Shown here: positions 48,205-60,053 of the stretch, piece by piece | Position numbering within the stretch: the first letter of the stretch is position 1 | Layout: every line of letters begins with the position of its first letter | Source of the DNA: Nageia nagi | Taxonomy: Eukaryota > Pinophyta | Direction of reading: 5' to 3' | DNA length: 64,000 bases | Assembly (NCBI GenBank): GCA_050084985.1 | Contig: JBITNC010000001.1 | Location: 52,700,001 to 52,764,000 of the forward strand | Made by a program: the position numbers and the translations under genes | Notes under the pieces: generated by a model | Database searches by the model: none | Seen by the model: only the letters and a program-made list of their open reading frames with translations | Told to the model about the DNA's origin: nothing

Positions 48205-48497
48205 TTTTGGTTAATCTCCATTACCATTTATATAAATGCCTTAAATTGATTGATAGTAATATTATGGCTTAAGAAATCAATGATTAAGTCTTCTAAATTC
48301 TTTACATAAACTTAAATAATGATGCAAATTGGAAATATATAAAAACCTTGTGTAATTATAACTTGATGGATTATTTTTCCATTTTATTAAGTTGTGTTGC
48401 TTCTCTATTAAAGAATTTCTATCCATGTTTATGGATGTTTGAAAAGATATATGGACACATTTATTCCTCTTGATGTTCTATGCTGAAGAGTTATCAT

Positions 48498-48855
48498 AAT
48501 TGGAATGGTTAAAAAGATTCAACCTTCTTCATAGTTGCCAAGTATTGGAGTGGTTCAAAAGGTTTGACCTTCTTCACAATTGCCAAGTCTTGAAGTAGTT
48601 AAAAAGATTCGACCTTCTTTGTAATTGTTGAATGTTGGAGTAGTTAAAAAGGTTCGACCTTATTCATAATTGTTGAATTTTGGAGTAGTTAAAAATGTTC
48701 AACCTTCTCTATAATTGTTGAATGTTGGAGTAGTTAAAAAAGTCCAACCTTCTGCGAAATGGGTAAATGTTGTCCAATTGTTAAAAATGTTTGACCTTAT
48801 CCATAATTGGTAAATGTTGGAATGGTTTAAAAGGTTTTACCTTCTCCACATTGTA
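48498..48855 (+). repeat. Tandem repeat, about seven units of about 50-58 bp
   Basis: The unit is of the type gttgaatgttggagtagtta followed by aaaaaggttcgaccttcttc. At least six to seven copies lie head to tail with moderate divergence. Non-coding. Confidence 0.85.
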
Positions 48856-49404
48856 ATATTTTTCCCTTGATATAAAATTGAATCAATGTATTGGATTAAT
48901 GTTACCTTCTTCTATCATATACATCTTAACTAGTAGCATGGTTAAGATGGTATTTTTTATGACTTGGGCATCTTGACTAGGAGGCATAGTCAAATTGGTA
49001 TTTTCATTATCCAGGTTATAGTATTGTGATATTTTTATAAATAGATAAAAATATATGCATATTACAATGGTATTTGGTGCTTGCAAACTATATATCTTGC
49101 TTACTAGCATGGTCTTCATAACACTTATTGTTATACATCGTGACTAGTGTTTGGTCAAATTGGCAATTTACTTAATGACCATAATTATTTTCCTTAATTT
49201 GTTGATGATAAGCATAATATACATCCTACTTAATTTTGGTTCTTATATACAAGTGTGAGACAACCACCTATTTTAATGGCACACTTTTCAACAATAGGCA
49301 TTATCTTTGACACAATTTAATTAGAAACTTGGAGCAACTCAAATGTAGTTTCATTACCTTAAGACAAGCATGTTCAATAATATTGGTTTCCTTCTTCTAA
49401 TGAA

Positions 49405-49545
49405 GTCTCCCTCAAGGGGGAGAATTATTACTATAAATAATGTCAACTTAAATATGTTAGGAGAATTATTACTATAAATGATGTAAACTTCAATGTATCC
49501 TTAAACTTCACTATGTCAAGAGAATTATTACTATATATGAAGACA
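49405..49545 (+). repeat. Three-unit tandem repeat
   Basis: The phrase gagaattattactatanatga followed by ..taacttcaat recurs three times at about 50-60-bp spacing. Confidence 0.7.
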
Positions 49546-50034
49546 TATGATGTTAACTTCAATAAATCCTTAAGATAAGTTTTTAAAGGTACATGATTTC
49601 TTAAGGCCTATAGTATATATATAAACCTATATAATTTCTTAGGATGGTAAAGTTGACCTTAAAAGGGGGAAGTTGAAAACTTTATCTTAAAAAGACCTTT
49701 TATATTATTAATGATTTTTTCTATGACTATATACTTTTTTGAGCTACTTGTAGCATGCAGGTTTCTTTTTAATACATGCTACTTACTTTGAGTGAGTAGG
49801 CTCATGGAGACTCATCATATCAACTTGTTGTTGAATGAATGATTTATATAGTGAAACCAATTATGGTTAGTGATTATATTATAAACCATTTTGTCAAATG
49901 GTAAAGTAGTTAGTATCAAACTAAGATCATGTTTATTTATCAAAGATGTAAATATTTTTATCCTCAATTATATCTCTATGGAGAAGAACTCTCTCTTTCT
50001 TCTCTCTTTTTTTGCTCTATCCCAATATTGTATT

Positions 50035-50043
50035 AAGAAGGAG
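50035..50043 (+). promoter_or_regulatory. Polypurine tract of the LARD-like element
   Basis: aagaaggag directly before TGTTGGAATG of the 3' LTR. It is the counterpart of AAGAGGGAG in the neighbouring copia element. Confidence 0.75.
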
Positions 50044-50417
50044 TGTTGGAATGTATAATGCATTATTTTTTTCTTCTATGTAACCCACTTAACACTTAAA
50101 ATATCTCTAGATACCTTTAAGTATTTAGTGAATAAAATATTATGTAACCTTAACATAACCATTGGGTATAAGGGTAGTTAAAGGGAGGATTTTTCCCTAT
50201 AATTAAAGGGTTTCCCTTCTAATTTTCTCACTCAAGTTTGCACTCAACTTTGTAGTGTTGTTATGCTTTAGGATTATTAGAAGTAGGAAGAGTTGTAAGA
50301 GAGGCACTTTGCGAATGAGAAAGATCTTAGTTAGTGGATGTATTATCTTGCATGAGAGGAACCCATTTACATGTGTGTTAAATTTATGAGATTGGTTATT
50401 GTTTTAATGTTTAAACT
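50044..50417 (+). repeat. 3' LTR of the LARD-like element
   Basis: Begins TGTTGGAATGTATAATGC and aligns with 43064-43512. About 75 bp near the 3' end is missing and the terminal CA is lost. It is followed by CCTTG, the likely target duplication. Confidence 0.75.
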
Positions 50418-50422
50418 CCTTG

Positions 50423-50487
50423 GAAATATTTTAACCATCAATTTCTCCTCCGATCCCAATTTCAACAAGCACTCCTTCTAAAAGCTT
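50423..50487 (-). pseudogene. gypsy gag-pol fragment between two insertions
   Basis: About 65 bp of the original gypsy element survive between the LARD and the copia insertion. On the minus strand one frame reads KLLEGVLVEIGIGGEIDG. It is too short to assign by itself; position and orientation place it between gag (59.0 kb) and protease (43 kb). Confidence 0.5.
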
Positions 50488-50492
50488 ATAAG

Positions 50493-50992
50493 TGAGAGAA
50501 TTGAAGTATAAACTAAATAACTCTAAACAACCAAGATCTCTTGAAAGCTCACAATACACATCTAATAAACTCACAAAGCAATCTCATAAAGATAACATAA
50601 TATGTAAGTGGTTCCTCCAACTAAGAGTACATCCACTAACTAGATCTCACTTTATTCACAAATATGAATCTCTTGCAATTCTCCTAACTCATATCCTAAA
50701 CACTATCCTATAGCATGGCTTTACTCTATAAATTGGTGTATGATCATAAAGAGGAAGCCTTCTATTTATAGGCCAAAATAATTCTTTGGATCACCCTTTT
50801 ATCCAATGTACAAAAGCATGACATGCACATCCTTTTACCCAAGGGGCATGCTCATGACATGGAGTGTAGGACAAGTTACATTATCATATTCACTTAAATA
50901 CTTAAGGTATCAAATGATACCCTTAAGTATTAGTGAACTTACATAGAAGATTACTACATAACCTTTAAAATAATGCATTATACATTCTAACA
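50493..50992 (-). repeat. 3' LTR of the complete copia element
   Basis: Plus strand tgagagaattgaagta to tacattctaaca; TG to CA in element orientation. A TATA box lies on the minus strand (CCTATAAATAGA, near 50762-50773). It aligns without indels to 58521-59020. Confidence 0.95.
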
Positions 50993-51001
50993 CTCCCTCT
51001 T
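50993..51001 (-). promoter_or_regulatory. Polypurine tract of the complete copia element
   Basis: The minus strand reads AAGAGGGAG directly before the 3' LTR (TGTTAGAATG). Confidence 0.85.
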
Positions 51002-51999
51002 AATGCAATATTATGATAGAGCAAATAAGAGAGAAAAAAGAGAGAAAGTAAGAGAGTTCTCCTCCAAATAGATACAATGGAGATGAGAAAGTTTTACATA
51101 TTTATGAAGTAAGAAAGATCTAGTTTGAGACTCACTAATTTGCCAAATATAATTATTAATCATAAATGGTTTCAATGTACATAAAGTAGTCATCCAATTG
51201 AAAGTCATGAATAGTATCCAAGAGTCTGCATACTTGAAATAAGTAACCTGCAATCTCAAAGGAACCTACCAGTCATAAGTAGCTCAAATAAAAAGATTAG
51301 TTAGATGCAACATATTCATATCAACAAGGATAGATGAATCAATCAAATTCCATCATGAACTGATCAATAGTGCACTATAATTCATCATGAAGATGCCATG
51401 CCAAAACTCATAGTCACCTGTTGTATATAAAATATATGTTGATTATCATTACAAAATAGAGCATGCACATACGAGTTCCTCACATATGGATAACTAAACA
51501 ATGTTAAAAGACATATAAGAATTCCTCACACATAGATAATTGAATAGCGCTAGATTGACCAATCTTTTTGTTTTTTAAGAATTTGTATAAGTTCCTCATG
51601 TAGAGCGAACTTACCATGAAGGTGTACAACAAAATTAACACTATATAACAAAAAATCCTCCAAGGAGTGAAGCTATCATCATAAACATGAATTCAACATA
51701 AGAATTCAAACTTTATTCTCCCTTGAGGGTAGATTCATGAACCCAATAACATCCCTAAGCTTAAAAAATTAAGCTTCTAAGAGTGGCTTGATGAACAAAT
51801 CAATAGAGTTCAAGGTGGATGGATAATACTCCAAATGTATGATCCCATCAAAAACCTTCTCCCTGATAAAATGGGTATGGATTTTTACATGTTTTTTCTC
51901 TGATAGAACACAAGATTCTTAGCCAAAGAAATAGTTGATTGATTATCTAAATAAATCAAAGATTATCCACCTAACTCATACCCAATTTCTTTCAAAAGA

Positions 52000-53160
52000 T
52001 GCCTTAGCCAAATAGCTTCCTAGGCTGCAATAGACATAGTACGATATTTGAATTCTATGGTGGAATGAGAAATAGTAGGCTACTTCTTAGAAGCCCAAGA
52101 TATAGCACTTGAACCAATGCTAAACACATACATAAAGGTTTATTTCATGTCATCTCTATCTCGTCCATAGTCAAAATATGATAATCTAGAGAGAACAAAT
52201 GAGGGCAACTTAGAATACTTGAGAGCAAGATCCTTAGTCCTTGCAACATACCTCAAGATTTGCTTAATAGCATTGAGATGCTTAACATATAATTTCTACA
52301 TGAATCATGCCATCATATTCACTACAAAGGCAATATTTGTCTTGGATATAGTTAAATACAAAAGACTAACATTTTATACCTGTAAGCTATAGCATCAGCT
52401 AACTAAGAGTTGGAGCTCAAAGAAATAATGATTCTAGGAGAGATTGGGATCATAGCATATCTAAACTCCTCCATTTTAAACCTCTAAAATATGTTTGATA
52501 TATACTTATATTGATTGAGATAAGTACAATCCTTGTATTGATACACTTGCATTTCAAGATAGTAGTGCAAGAGACTAAGATCAATAATTTCTAATGTTGC
52601 CTTAAGTTTGGATATGCACTCTTGAATGATTTCTTCATTATTTTTAGTTATTAGAAGATCATCCACATAAAGGGGAATTAAGACCACATATTTTCTCTAA
52701 TTGATCACATATAAATCAAAATCAACAAAACAAATGGAGAAACTAATGTCTGTAAAATACCTTAAAATCTTTTTGTACCAAGCTCTAGGTGCTTACTTAA
52801 GTTCATATAATGACTTCTTTAGCTTGTACACAAAGGACTTTTTGCCTTACATAATAAATCCTTCTAGTTAATTCATGAATATTTCTACATCTAAGTCACC
52901 ATTAAGAAATGCACTCTTTATGTCAAGTTGAAAAACTTTCCATGCTTGAGCTATAGAAAGAGCAAATATAATTCAAATAGTAGGCATATTTACCATGGGA
53001 GCAAAGGTTTCCTCATAATCTACATCATATTTATTAGAAAAATGTTTGGCTACTAACCTTGCCTTGTATTTCTCAATATCCCAAATAGAATTGAACTTAA
53101 CCTTGTAGATCCACTTATTGCCAATCACATTCTTCTTTTTAGGATAAGAAACCAAATCTC
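52000..53160 (-). pseudogene. copia family A reverse transcriptase/RNase H
   Basis: 53155-52973 reads VIGNKWIYKVKF, KYKARLVAKHFSNKYDVDYEETFAPMV. 52687-52484 reads LIPLYVDDLLITKNNEE with an intact YVDD active site, then LHYYLEMQVYQ. 52210-52000 reads RNase H (DDMK.TFMYVFS, SWASKK, FKYRTMS). Stops and shifts separate the blocks, so no full-length enzyme is made. Confidence 0.88.
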
Positions 53161-53362
53161 AAGTTTCATTTTTTATAAGTGCCTCATACTTCACTTTCAT
53201 GGCTTCCATCCAACACTCATTCTTAGAAGTTTTTTTGAAGTTTGAGTGCTCATGCTTATTGTTAATATTGAAAAATAAGGATTTGTTCAAGGTTATGCTC
53301 TTTGTTACCCTTCATGTTGGAGAATTTTGTTTCTGAGGTGACTTATCTAGATCAATATCTAA

Positions 53363-54770
53363 CTAGCTAGGTGCAATTGAAGAGTCATCTGGATCATCAA
53401 CTTCCTCATTAAAAGTAGATTCTTTAAGAATTTCATTAAATATTACATCCTTTGAAATAAACATGACTTTATATGATGAAAAGTAGAGCTTGTAGCCTCT
53501 ATGCTCACTATCATCACCCACAAAGATGCACTTTTTAGCTCTTTTTTCCAACTTTTTTCTTTTCTCAGAAATAATGTAAGAGAATGCTTCACAACCAAAC
53601 ACCCTAAGGTGAGAAATGTTAGGTTTTCTTCTTAACCATGCCTCAAAAGGAATTTTACCTTAAATGACTTTGGTGGGACACATATTTAAGGTGTAAATAA
53701 CAGTGCTCAAAGCTTCACCCCATAAGAAACTAGGAAGATTACCTAACATGCATCTAACCATTTCTATAATTATTCTATTTTTCCTTTTGACAACATCATT
53801 TTGCTAAGGAGTATAAGGAATTGTAAATTAATTTTTGATTCCATACTTGGTAGAATAGTCATTGAACTCATTGCTATTATATTCTTCCCCATTATTTGAT
53901 CTCAACATCTTGATTTTAAGGTTAGTTTGATTCTCAACAAAGGCCTTAAAAATCTCAAAGGTTTGACCCTTATGCTCAAGTAGATACCCAAAGGTCATTC
54001 TACTAAAGTCATTAATGAAGGTTAAGATGTAATATGCTCCTCCAAGTGACATAGTTTGGAACAAACCCATCAAATCTGAAAGCACAAGTTAAAGAGATTG
54101 AGATGCTGTTGTTACCTTATCTTTTTCAAACTTTTATTTATGCATCTTACCAAGAATGCAATTCTTGCATAGACCAACTGAAGGAGAAATTGAAGGAAAA
54201 CCTTTCATAATTTTTTGTTTTTTCATGACTTGAATACTCTTATGGTTAATATGCCCTAAACAATGTGCCAAAGATTGCCTTTAAAACATATGCTTGTAGT
54301 AAAACACATCTTTGATGGAACTTCATCCATAATGTAGAGATCATATTTTATTGACCCTTTAACCAATGTGGCATGCCTTTTCTTAATGCACTAGGATTGA
54401 GAGTCGAACTTAAAATAGTACCCTTTTCTATCAACTTGAATTACAGAGAGAAGGTTCATCCTAAGCTTAGGAACATAGAGCACATTGTCAAGATCATGTC
54501 AATACACTCTTAATTCCTTGGACTTCAAAGGTAGAGTTATCACCTATCACAACCACATCTTTTTTATACTTTGTAAAATTTCTCAAATTTTTTCTTTTTA
54601 AAGCATAGTGATTAGTGCAACCAGAGTCAACAATTTAATCAGATGAAAAAATGCAAGACATGGACTAGAGTGCAACTGCAAAACTAGCTTGAATATTCTT
54701 CTTTTCTTTGAAGTTTTTTACATTTTCATTACCTTTTTTTCTTTTCATCTCCTTTCGTTTTGTAGCAATC
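53363..54770 (-). pseudogene. copia family A protease/integrase region
   Basis: 54085-53828 reads ILTFINDFSRMTFGYLL and MLRSNNGEEYNSNEF. The usual DDFSR reads NDFSR and the SDNGGEY Asp reads Asn. 53602-53363 reads the domain after integrase (FGCEAFSY, KKCIFVGDDSEHRGYKLY, KDVIFNE). The protease stretch (54770-54300) is only faintly recognisable. Inactive as read. Confidence 0.8.
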
Positions 54771-54773
54771 AAC

Positions 54774-55648
54774 TTATTTTTGACATTGGATTCCATAATA
54801 GTTACAATTACCATCAAAACTTTTCTTAGGATATGGATTGTTTATTTTACCTTTTCCATATCTTTGCTTAAAATGGTTGTTGTTACCATTGTTTCCATTG
54901 TTCCTATTGATATTGTTATTGTTACTATTGTTGTAGCCTTTGTCTCTTTTATCCAACCTTTTGAAGGAAGAAAGAAAAGATTTTTTTTTATGGTTGAACT
55001 TCTTCTTGAAAGGATTTTTGGTTGCTCCAAGAGCAATGTTATTATCCTTAGAAGAAGAAATCAACACCTTTTTATTAAGGATTTTCTCATGCTTCATAAG
55101 GAGCCTATAAAGGTTATTAAAGAAGAAGACTTCTTCTTCATCATCAAGCCTTGTTTCCATAACTATCATAAAGTTTCCAAACTTTGAAGAAAGGCTTTGA
55201 AGAATTATGAAGACCATGAACTCGTCATTGATCCAATTGCATTCACAAGCAATAAGTTGGGTCTTTAGGTCAATGATTTTGTTCAAGTAGAATGCTACAT
55301 TTTCATATTTCTCTTAACAAAATTGAAGTAACTTTTGAATAATGGTAAACCTTCTTGAAAAATTTGAACTAAGGTAGATTTTCTTAAGCTTATCCCAAGC
55401 TTTATTTATCAAGGTTAAAGAGGAAATCATCAGGAGCACATCATCTAAACCATATGAAAAATCATGGAGGTTGCCAACTCATTCTTTATGTTGTAAGCCT
55501 CTAATTCCTTCTCATCTGTAGGAGGTACAAGGTTCTCATTCATTATTTACCAAAGCTTCTTTGCTTATAATTCAACTCTCATATGAGGTTCCCATAAACT
55601 AAAGTTGGAACCATCAATAATGTGTTTGGGTAAAAAGGATTCTTGCAT
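54774..55648 (-). pseudogene. copia family A gag
   Basis: Begins at an ATG at 55648 with MQESFLPKHIIDGSNFSLWE, a typical copia gag start. The middle (55630-55290) is broken by stops. 55286-54774 is a long open stretch with a UBN2-type helix region (LMKHEKILNKK), an Asn-rich linker (NSNNNNINRNNGNNGNNN) and a decayed zinc knuckle (CNYYGIQCQK). Gag normally forms the virus-like particle that packages the element RNA. Confidence 0.85.
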
Positions 55649-55649
55649 T

Positions 55650-58506
55650 TTCTACACAAGAATGTGAAAAATAATGAGCATGTAATTAATAACATTATAT
55701 GTTAAGTTTTAACCAAGTAAAAAAATACATGTTAATTTTAACACAAAATATATGCATGATTTGTTTCACTAGTGCAAATGTTTTACAACTTAAATAATAA
55801 TCTATATACCTAAATACATTTCTTATCTCAAGAACCATAGATGAAGAGTGAAATTGTCGAGGCTTGTTTTCTTATCTAAAAATTAGGCCTTCACCTGAAT
55901 GCCCACACAAGAGGAGCCCAAGTACTACCAATTCTCAACCAGTTCACCTTAGTTAGTATTGTACTCTCACAAGGAGAAGTACCTACTATTTTCCAAGGTT
56001 ATGATGTTTATTAGATCACTACATAGATGCTTATCCACCTATTAGAGTTATGTCTAAACCAACAGAGGACCTATGGCCAATTGAGAAGTACAAAATTTTC
56101 ACCATTTGAATCATCAAACTTAAAGGCTTCATTCCACCTTTCCTCATCTCATGGCTCCCAAAACAAGTCATGTTACAAAATTTACATGCGGATGTGTTCA
56201 TTTTAGGGGGTTTCCCATATCAATGTTTGCATTTTTGCATAAATAAATAAAGCAAAAGTGTGAAATAATAAGTAAAGTGCATAAATAAAACATCATCCAT
56301 TTGCAATTTTAAACCTAAGAGTCCAATGGGTTTTGGTTACCAACCCTAAAAGATATCTTTACATCAATCCTCATAAAGTCCATTAACTTTGCATATGAAA
56401 ATACTTAGCATGCATCAATCCCATAACTTAAAAAATAAGTATGCATCATTAACTTAAAGAAATAAGTAATAAACATGCATCAATCCCATAACTTAAAAAA
56501 TTGAAGTAAGCATGCATTATTCCATAACTTAAAAAATTAAGTAAGCATGCATTATAAAAAAAGTTAAGCATGCATTATTTCTTCATAAGAACTAGTTCAT
56601 TCATAAAGAATTTAAAGGCAAACATTTAATAGATATAAACATGCATTATTTCCTCCATTTGCATTTATTATCACTTTGCAATATAAGTACTTTAGCATGC
56701 ATTATCCTATTTGCATAAGTTAACTTTGCATAAAAAAGATAGATAGACATGCAATATTTTATCTAACATGCTATAGATAAAATTTAAGTAAAAAATTATA
56801 TAACTTTCCCCTTCTTTTACTTAAAATTTATCCTAAATATAGCATGCTATTTTACTTAGAAATTTAACTAAGGAAAGAGGAAAAGAAATGCTAAGCAATA
56901 ATGCCAACAATAAGCACTAAAAAAAAGACTTAATTAATTTAATTCTAGGCATTAAACAATTGCCTTAAAACCATCTACTTCAAAAATTTGATTTTCTCCT
57001 TTTAAATAAGCAAGTGTTTAATAGGCTAATATACTCATATTAGTACTTGAGAGAAAATATATTAAATGCACTTTTACCAAAGCACTCCAAGTAAAATAAA
57101 AGAATACACTACGTTAGAGTTTATTCATGATGGAGTACTTGTTAGTAAAAAAAATAAATGCATTTAGGTAAAAGTGATGGCTACCCTTCCCTTACCAAGA
57201 AGGAGAATACTTTACTTTGCAGGTGCATTTAATAAAGACAAAAATAGGTTGCAAGAAATCAATTAAATGCATAGACAAAAAAGGGACCTCCAACTTTACG
57301 CTAAGACAAGAAGGAGGGTGACATCAAAAGGGATTCAAAGTGGGAGGAGTAGGGGGCTACATAGGAGAAGAGTTCAATGAAGCAAACAGAGGAAGCTCAC
57401 AAAAAAAGAGAGGTAGATTTGAGGGAGATACAAAGCTTTGGATAGAGAGCAATGTGGGGTTTCAAACCCCCATGTAATGAATTATGGAATGGAGGAAATG
57501 GCAAGGGTAGATGTGAAAGATTATTGTTGTTGTTGTTACTATTGCATTGCATGGATTTTGATAGTGCAAGGTGGTGATTTAGAAGGGTCCTTAGAGCATT
57601 TATTGAACTAGTACTAGTCTCTTACACATGACCATGACCATGTAGTTGTCTTGTGCAACAAACTGATATGAGGCGTTGGTGATGGTGATGGCAATGTGGC
57701 ATGGTGGATATGACAATTTTGCTATTATTCATTTGCCTCCAAATCTAAATAACATGAAGAGCAGAGTCAATGCCATTGGGGTCCCATATCTTTTCCCATA
57801 CCCCTATCCCTATTCCTAGGAGGTCATGGCCTTTACCATCCATCTCACTTGATTACTACTTGTAGCATCATAGATGGATTCAATGGTAATGCAGTGCTTT
57901 AAATTTATGTAACAATAGAGTATGTAAATCATAACATTAGATACATTATGGACCAAAAACAAATTCTTTATTATTCTTTTAGGTGGTATTTTTTTTTATA
58001 AAAAGAGAGTCTTCCCCCCTTTTTGAAATAAAATATCTAAAAAGTAGATTTATCTAAAAAAAAGGTCTTATTTTATATAAATCAATTTGCAAATATTTTT
58101 GATAATAAATGGTAAATTTTGTAGAAAGAAGTAAAATGTAATTGCTTCCCTCAAAGTTTTACACTAAATTTGTGTAAAATAAACGTAATTATATAAAAAA
58201 AAAGATCAAGCTTAACTTTAACACATTATTTGCTATATATAAGAGAATGTAACTAACAAACTAATGTTAGTAATAATATACCAATACATGGAAGTATATT
58301 TTCTTCAAAAAAATAGAGTAGCTCATAATAATGAAAAGAATGTTAGACTCATAATGAGATAATCCAAGGAAAAAAAAATACCTTATGTTAGTTTTACCTC
58401 ACTAATGGAGAGTAAGATGAGGAATGAAGAAGGATCACCAAGATGTAGCTTGCACACCAAAAAGAAGAGACTCCATGCCAAGGATGTGAAGATGAGCCTT
58501 CAAAGA
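55650..58506 (-). other. Leader of the complete copia element
   Basis: About 2.9 kb of non-coding sequence between gag and the primer site, unusually long for a copia element. At 56400-56760 short units of the type taagcatgcattat and cataacttaaaaaa are repeated many times. A less AT-rich stretch at 57280-57860 has no convincing coding frame. Confidence 0.6.
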
Positions 58507-58518
58507 GCTCTGATACCA
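58507..58518 (-). promoter_or_regulatory. Primer-binding site of the complete copia element
   Basis: The minus strand reads TGGTATCAGAGC, a perfect methionine-tRNA primer site, two bases inside the 5' LTR. Confidence 0.93.
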
Positions 58519-58520
58519 AA

Positions 58521-59020
58521 TGAGAGAATTGAAGTATAAACTAAATAAGTTTAAACAACCAATATCTCTTAAAATCTCATAGTACACATCTAACAAACTC
58601 ACAAAGCAATCTCACAAAGATAACACAAGATGTAAGTGGTTCCTCCAACTAGAAGTACATCCAGTAACTAGATCTCACTTCATTCACAAACATGAATCTC
58701 TTACAATTCTTCTAACTCATCTTTTAAATGCTATCCTATAGCATGGATTTACTCCAAAAATTCATGTATGATCACAAAATGGGAGCATTCTATTTATAGG
58801 CCAAAATCCTTCTTTGGATCACCCTTTTATCCAATGTACAAAAGTATGACATGCACATCCTTTTACCTAAGGGGCATGCTCATGACATGGAGTGTAGGAC
58901 AAGTTACATTATCATATTCACTTAAATAATTAATGTATCAAATGATACCCTTAAGTATTATTTAACTTACATAGAATATTATTACATAAACTTTACAATA
59001 ATGCATTATACATTCCAACA
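58521..59020 (-). repeat. 5' LTR of the complete copia element
   Basis: 500 bp, plus strand tgagagaattgaagta to acattccaaca. It pairs with 50493-50992 and is directly followed by the second ATAAG. Confidence 0.95.
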
Positions 59021-59429
59021 ATAAGATGTTGCTTTGGGTCTTCTTTGCCACTAAACATGTCAAACTTGAGGGCCTTTTGCTCGGGTGGTAGGGGATAATT
59101 GCAGACATATTTTGATAAGGGTCATATGAAAACACCATCATACTCCTCTTTTCTTTGCTAGGACCTATTGCTATTCTCAAGATTGGTTAACCTTGCCATC
59201 ATAATGGGATATGGATTTGACGATGAATTACTACCAAAGCTTTGCATTGAAGCCATTTTGCAACGTAGAGTTTCTAATTCTTTATTCATCTATGCTATCG
59301 TCACTGGAGATTCTTCCATTTTTATGCCATTTATAGCATGAAAAATATTTTTACATGCTGTTAATGATGTTAATGTTTCATATAGATCTCGTGAGATATT
59401 TTCGATAAGGAAAAATTAATCAAAATAAT
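59021..59429 (-). pseudogene. gypsy gag N-terminal part
   Basis: On the minus strand the sequence reads ESRDLYETLTSLTACKNIFH, ASMQSFGSNSSSNPYPIMMA, and then LPPEQKALKFDMFSGKEDPK. The last is the common gag motif of plant gypsy elements. The frame runs into the copia insertion at 59020. Much of the rest of gag is absent between here and the pol region at 43 kb, so an internal deletion is likely. At least two stops interrupt it. Confidence 0.75.
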
Positions 59430-59439
59430 GGGTTCACCA
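59430..59439 (-). promoter_or_regulatory. Primer-binding site of the gypsy element
   Basis: The minus strand reads TGGTGAACCC three bases inside the 5' LTR; TGG is the complement of the CCA end of a tRNA. The specific tRNA is not assigned. Confidence 0.6.
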
Positions 59440-59442
59440 AAA

Positions 59443-60053
59443 TATAGTCTCTAAATAATGCATGAATAATAAATCAATTTACTATTTTTCTACAATGTAT
59501 TATTGAAGCATATATAAAAAATATGGCATAAAAAAAATATGATAAGCAATGTAGCTTTATCTAGATTACATCCAAATGAAATAACATAAATCATACATCA
59601 ATCACCATAGCATACCATAAGAAATCAACGTCACCAATGACCTAAGAGCATGTTGCTAGCTACATAAAATACTTAGATCTATGAATGGAAATAAATATGT
59701 ACAAAGGCAATATGAAGGGTTTAATATATATATGTAGATTTGGTGTTACAAAATACCATTTTTGGTCAAATAGAATGATATTGCATGTTTTTTTCTCTCT
59801 CTTTAGATCTCTATCGATTATGTTGCCATTGATATTCTTCTATAGAAACATCTTGATCCCCTTTTCTTGGGATCATTTTATATGACATTGTTTATGGTAT
59901 ATTTCTTGATATTTGACACTCTTTACATCATATAATGATCCATTACATTGATTACATTGCCTTGTTACATTTTTCCCTTTTTTACAATAAATATTCCATG
60001 ATGCTATAAAATAAATTATTTAATACAAGGAAATTCATTTTTAGGTGTCTACA
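59443..60053 (-). repeat. 5' LTR of the gypsy element
   Basis: 611 bp. In element orientation it begins TGTAGACACCTAAAAATG, a common gypsy LTR start. Its other end has decayed from CA to TA (plus strand tatagtct). It pairs with 15524-16160. Confidence 0.82.

Larger units (their letters stand above)
43527..50034 (+). other. Interior of the LARD-like element
   Basis: No gag or pol domain is seen in any frame. 43540-43610 resembles a leader. 46913-47185 opens MGGRYPTRIGYKEYPTYFGY, then runs through Pro/Asn-rich text (PSNPPLN) with shifts. After the LTR-like insert it seems to resume at about 47658-47735 (YAINHKYDMFKRKREVYDKA). This may be a degraded structural protein, but I cannot identify it. 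48498-48855 and 49405-49540 are tandem repeats. The stretch 49790-50030 resembles the region before the 3' LTR of the family A copia elements. Confidence 0.5.
43059..50422 (+). mobile_element. Non-autonomous LARD-like LTR retrotransposon (copia family A relative)
   Basis: Plus-strand element with a 5' LTR 43064-43512, primer site 43515-43526, about 6.5 kb interior, polypurine tract 50035-50043 and 3' LTR 50044-about 50417. The 5-mer CCTTG occurs at 43059-43063 and 50418-50422, a likely target duplication. The 3' terminus is eroded (no CA). No retroelement protein is recognisable inside, only non-coding DNA and tandem repeats. The LTR termini, LTR core, primer site, purine tract and the about 200 bp before the 3' LTR resemble those of the coding copia element at 50493-59020. 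It was probably mobilised by that family's proteins. It interrupts the gypsy gag-pol remnant. Confidence 0.78.
50488..59025 (-). mobile_element. Ty1/copia retrotransposon, family A, structurally complete
   Basis: 8,528-bp minus-strand element (50493-59020) with two LTRs of exactly 500 bp, a consensus primer site, a polypurine tract and a perfect 5-bp target duplication ATAAG (50488-50492 and 59021-59025). Reading right to left it contains a leader of about 2.9 kb, gag, integrase, reverse transcriptase and RNase H in copia order, all broken by stops. I count about 46 differences and no indels between the LTRs (about 9 %). At slow gymnosperm rates that means tens of millions of years; the rate is an assumption. 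It interrupts the gypsy gag. Confidence 0.95.

Noticed and set aside
48498-48855. A CRISPR-like array
   Set aside because: The units are plain tandem repeats without unique spacers, in a plant retroelement.
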